Of a DNA stretch of 64,000 nt, positions 61,683 to 64,000 are shown piece by piece. Numbering within the stretch: position 1 is the stretch's first letter; every line of letters starts with the position of its first letter. Source of the stretch: Streptococcaceae bacterium AF54-32pH5A (lineage in GTDB: Bacteria > Bacillota > Bacilli > Lactobacillales > Streptococcaceae). Both the position numbers and the translations under genes were made by a program. The notes under the pieces are model-generated. The model saw nothing but the letters and a program-made list of their open reading frames with translations, was not told the DNA's origin and did not search any database. The DNA lies in contig JAQDAD010000003.1 of assembly GCA_027682205.1 (NCBI GenBank), positions 1-64,000 on the forward strand. The letters run 5' to 3'.

Positions 61683-62105
61683 ATGAAACCATCTTCTTTT
61701 CAGACCACAATAGAAAATCAGTTTGACTATATCTGTAAACGTGCTATGGAAGACGAGCGAAAGAATTATATGCTTTATCTTTCAAGGATTGCAAAGCGTG
61801 AGGTGTCCTTTTCGGATGTTGGCGATTATCTTGTTAGCCAGTTTGCGACAACAGATAACTATTCAACTGACTTTCAGATTTTTACACTCAATGGGTTATC
61901 AGTAGGCGTTGAAAATGATTTGTTGAGTGAAGCATTACGTGAGTTGCCAGACAAGAAACGTGAAATTCTACTGCTGTTTTACTTTATGGACATGAGCGAT
62001 TCAGAAATTGCAGACCTGTTGAAATTGAACCGTTCTACTGTCTATCGGCATAGAACCAGTGGACTAGCCTTAATTAAAAAGTTTATGGAGGAATTTGAAG
62101 AATGA
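61683..62105 (+). CDS. orf7: Sigma-70 region 4-like regulator (Tn916 Orf7)
   Basis: 140 residues from MKPSSFQTTIENQFDYI (ATG 61683, AGAAAGGGGGTG upstream). The C-terminal half is a sigma region 4 helix-turn-helix (LPDKKREILLLFYFMDMSDS ... EIADLLKLNRSTVYRHR). It positively influences transcription of the excision genes in Tn916. Overlaps orf8 by four bases. Confidence 0.9.
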   Translation: MKPSSFQTTIENQFDYICKRAMEDERKNYMLYLSRIAKREVSFSDVGDYLVSQFATTDNYSTDFQIFTLNGLSVGVENDLLSEALRELPDKKREILLLFYFMDMSDSEIADLLKLNRSTVYRHRTSGLALIKKFMEEFEE

Positions 62106-62332
62106 AAACACAATATCCTATGATTCCCTTTCCTCTCATTGTAAAGGCAACAGATGGCGATACCGAAGCGATTAACCAGATTCTACATCATTACAGAGGG
62201 TACATAACGAAGCGTTCCCTACGACTTATGAAAGATGAATATGGCAATCAAAGTATGGTCGTTGATGAAGTCTTACGTGGAAGAATGGAAACCAGACTGA
62301 TTACAAAGATTTTGTCATTTGAAATTAAGTAA
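62102..62332 (+). CDS. orf8: Small HTH-like regulator (Tn916 Orf8)
   Basis: 76 residues, MKTQYPMIPFPLIVKATDGD, resembling the helix-turn-helix/sigma-like N-terminal segment that pairs with Orf7 in conjugative transposons (PLIVKATDGDTEAINQILHHYRGYI type). ATGA overlap with orf7 implies coupled translation and joint action. Confidence 0.88.
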   Translation: MKTQYPMIPFPLIVKATDGDTEAINQILHHYRGYITKRSLRLMKDEYGNQSMVVDEVLRGRMETRLITKILSFEIK

Positions 62333-62792
62333 TATCCTCTCTCCTTTCGTGGAAGCGTGCTAAACCATTCCACGCTTCCCGAACAGGGAGGTTTGTTATT
62401 CCACCAAAGCATATTGAGCTTTCAATGTGTTTTGATAGGCTAACGAGCCATTGTTCTTTGAAAACTGAATAAAAGTAATCGAATACGTTTCGATAAGAAA
62501 AGAGCCAACGGAACTAACCGCCATGACCTATCTTATAAAGATAGCGAGCGATTCATGTTAGTGATCCGAGAAGCAATCTTTAGCAGGATTGCCTGCAACG
62601 ACATTCTTATCGTGATAATGATACTCCCATACAGTCAATAGTCCGAGCGTGATAAAACCGTCGCAGGCAATGAGTATGGCTACATGAGAACCATGCAGGG
62701 GTGGAACTCCCGTGAGCTTTGCTAAAGCTGTTCGATTGCTGGTAAAACAACTTTTATGAAATCCAAATAAGTGATTTGGAAAGGAGGATTTT
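62333..62792 (+). other. 460-base non-coding, structure-rich region before xis
   Basis: No good gene on either strand. Two exclusive pairings share one strand: GCAATC 62573-62578 / GATTGC 62587-62592, or ATTGCCTGC 62588-62596 / GCAGGCAAT 62663-62671. Further hairpins are TTAT/ATAA at about 62607-62618 and AGCTTT / AAAGCT (62715-62729). The stretch TGTTCTTTGAAAACTGAATA (62451-62470) resembles leaders in other Gram-positive mobile elements, from memory. It may be a regulatory RNA leader for xis-int. Confidence 0.55.
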
Positions 62793-62996
62793 ATGAAGCA
62801 GACTGACATTCCTATTTGGGAACGTTATACCCTAACCATTGAAGAAGCGTCAAAATATTTTCGTATTGGCGAAAACAAGCTACGACGCTTGGCAGAGGAA
62901 AATAAAAATGCAAATTGGCTGATTATGAATGGCAATCGTATTCAGATTAAACGAAAACAATTTGAAAAAATTATAGATACATTGGACGCAATCTAG
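62793..62996 (+). CDS. xis: Excisionase Xis-Tn
   Basis: 67-residue DNA-bending protein that directs Int toward excision. MerR/winged-helix-like fold with the DNA-binding helix in [20 protein letters not shown] and a wing at [22 protein letters not shown] is the ribosome site. int begins 80 bases after its stop. Confidence 0.95.
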
Positions 62997-63076
62997 CGTC
63001 GCCAAAGGGTCTTGTATATGATAAAATAGTATTAAGTCGTATCAAGGCTCTTTCCATAAAGGAAAGGAGCAAATGC

Positions 63077-64000
63077 CATGTCAGAAAAAAGACGTGACAA
63101 TAAAGGTCGAATCTTAAAGACTGGAGAGAGCCAACGAAAAGACGGAAGATACTTATACAAATATATAGATTCATTTGGAGAACCGCAATTTGTTTACTCG
63201 TGGAAACTTGTGGCTACAGACCGAGTACCAGCAGGAAAGCGTGATTGTATCTCACTTAGAGAGAAAATCGCAGAGTTACAGAAAGACATTCATGATGGTA
63301 TTGATGTTGTAGGAAAGAAAATGACACTCTGCCAGCTTTACGCAAAACAGAACGCTCAAAGACCAAAGGTTAGAAAAAACACTGAAACTGGACGCAAATA
63401 TCTTATGGATATTTTGAAGAAAGACAAGTTAGGTGTAAGAAGTATTGACAGTATTAAGCCATCAGACGCTAAAGAATGGGCTATTAGAATGAGTGAAAAT
63501 GGTTATGCTTATCAAACCATCAATAACTACAAACGTTCTTTAAAGGCTTCATTCTATATTGCTATACAAGATGATTGTGTTCGGAAGAATCCATTTGACT
63601 TTCAACTGAAAGCAGTTCTTGATGATGATACTGTCCCTAAGACCGTACTAACAGAAGAACAGGAAGAAAAACTGTTAGCCTTTGCAAAAGCTGATAAAAC
63701 CTACAGCAAAAATTATGATGAAATTCTGATACTCTTAAAAACAGGTCTTCGTATTTCAGAGTTTGGTGGTTTGACACTTCCAGATTTAGATTTTGAGAAT
63801 CGTCTTGTCAATATAGACCATCAGCTATTGAGAGATACTGAAATTGGGTACTACATTGAAACACCAAAGACCAAAAGTGGCGAACGTCAAGTTCCTATGG
63901 TTGAAGAAGCCTATCAAGCATTTAAGCGAGTGTTAGCGAATCGAAAGAATGATAAGCGTGTTGAGATTGATGGATATAGTGATTTCCTCTTTCTTAATAG
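63077..64000 (+). CDS. int: Tyrosine integrase Int-Tn (3' end outside the window)
   Basis: First 308 codons of an integrase of about 405 residues. N-terminal arm-binding domain (MSEKRRDNKGRILKTGESQR), core-binding domain (about 80-170, TLCQLYAKQNAQRPKVRKNT), and the start of the catalytic domain with the first active-site arginine in LLKTGLRISEFGGLTL. The distal His-Arg and Tyr lie beyond the edge. AAAGGAAAGGAG precedes the ATG; a TATGATAAAAT stretch at about 63016-63026 may be its own promoter. Frame is open to the last base. Confidence 0.96.

Larger units (their letters stand above)
46430..64000 (+). mobile_element. Tn916-like: Tn916-family conjugative transposon carrying tet(M) (right end outside the window)
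   Basis: The full Tn916 gene order is present from the left-end arm sites through int. The left boundary is placed near 46430-46440, just before GCATAAAAATCTAGTTATCC and the sequence GGACTTATCACACTTTATC (46472-46490), which I recall as Tn916 left-end sequence; the exact junction cannot be fixed without the empty site. Tn916 is about 18 kb, so the right end should lie roughly 0.4-0.5 kb past the window. Insertion is about 175 bp downstream of ssrA. No disrupted element gene was seen. Confidence 0.95.

Noticed and set aside
62558-62809. Minus-strand 83-codon frame before xis
   Set aside because: It overlaps the xis start, has no ribosome site, and its composition is not protein-like. I read the region as non-coding, though older Tn916 maps may list an orf5 hereabouts.

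Overview
The window looks like the chromosome of a mitis-group Streptococcus (S. mitis / S. oralis / S. pneumoniae relatives). This rests on the low-GC gene set, the tmRNA tag AKNNTSYALAA, extended -10 promoters (TGnTATAAT), an LPXTG surface protein built of SHIRT repeats, and a gene order that, as I recall it, matches pneumococcus (dinG-rodA-DJ-1-HAD-gyrB-ezrA; glyQ-glyS-DUF896-flavin reductases-apbE-nox; ABC transporter-DUF4059-trxB). The last ~17.6 kb is a Tn916-family conjugative element carrying tet(M). It is cut by the window edge inside its integrase gene.

Layout. 1-3758: 3' end of a long cell-wall-anchored adhesin-like protein with eleven near-identical 85-residue SHIRT repeats. 4.0-10.5 kb: RNA helicase cshB, metK behind an SMK-box SAM riboswitch, then on the minus strand DUF1827, a Nudix hydrolase, the CtsR-regulated clpE and a DUF1797 gene. 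10.6-16 kb: an amino-acid ABC transporter whose permease has an in-frame TGA, a TfoX-like protein, folD with a HAD phosphatase, an unrecognised 273-residue protein, and nnrD. 16.1-27.3 kb: dinG, rodA, DJ-1 protein, HAD hydrolase, gyrB, ezrA, pgdA and an aldo/keto reductase. 27.3-31.3 kb: T-box-controlled glyQ-glyS-DUF896, with two unexplained folded elements, one before and one after glyQ. 31.3-34.2 kb (minus): apbE and two flavin reductases; the last gene ends in two ApbE-type flavinylation motifs. 34.4-46 kb: nox (cre site), hemolysin III/DUF1836, GNAT, ogt, an ArsC/Spx-like protein, a polar amino-acid ABC transporter, DUF4059, trxB, rlmB, def, CapA, HAD, SGNH hydrolase and ssrA (tmRNA).

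From about 46.43 kb to the end is Tn916. Its order is Int arm sites, small orf24-like gene, orf23, orf22, orf21 (FtsK/TcpA coupling protein), oriT, orf20 (MobT relaxase), orf19, ardA, orf17, orf16 (VirB4-like), orf15, orf14 (CwlT-like hydrolase), orf13 (VirB8-like), the orf12 attenuator, tet(M), a Cys-rich KTR protein, orf9 repressor (minus), orf7, orf8, xis and int (partial). Every module needed for excision, transfer and tetracycline resistance appears intact as far as the window shows.

The most interesting non-routine signals are the predicted soluble, multiply flavinylated reductase next to apbE; the two multi-helix elements around glyQ, one accompanied by a diverged copy of the glyQ start; four genes whose -10 box lies 5-7 nt before the only plausible start codon (leaderless mRNAs); an operator-like palindrome over the DUF1836 promoter; and a nonsense codon in the ABC permease.
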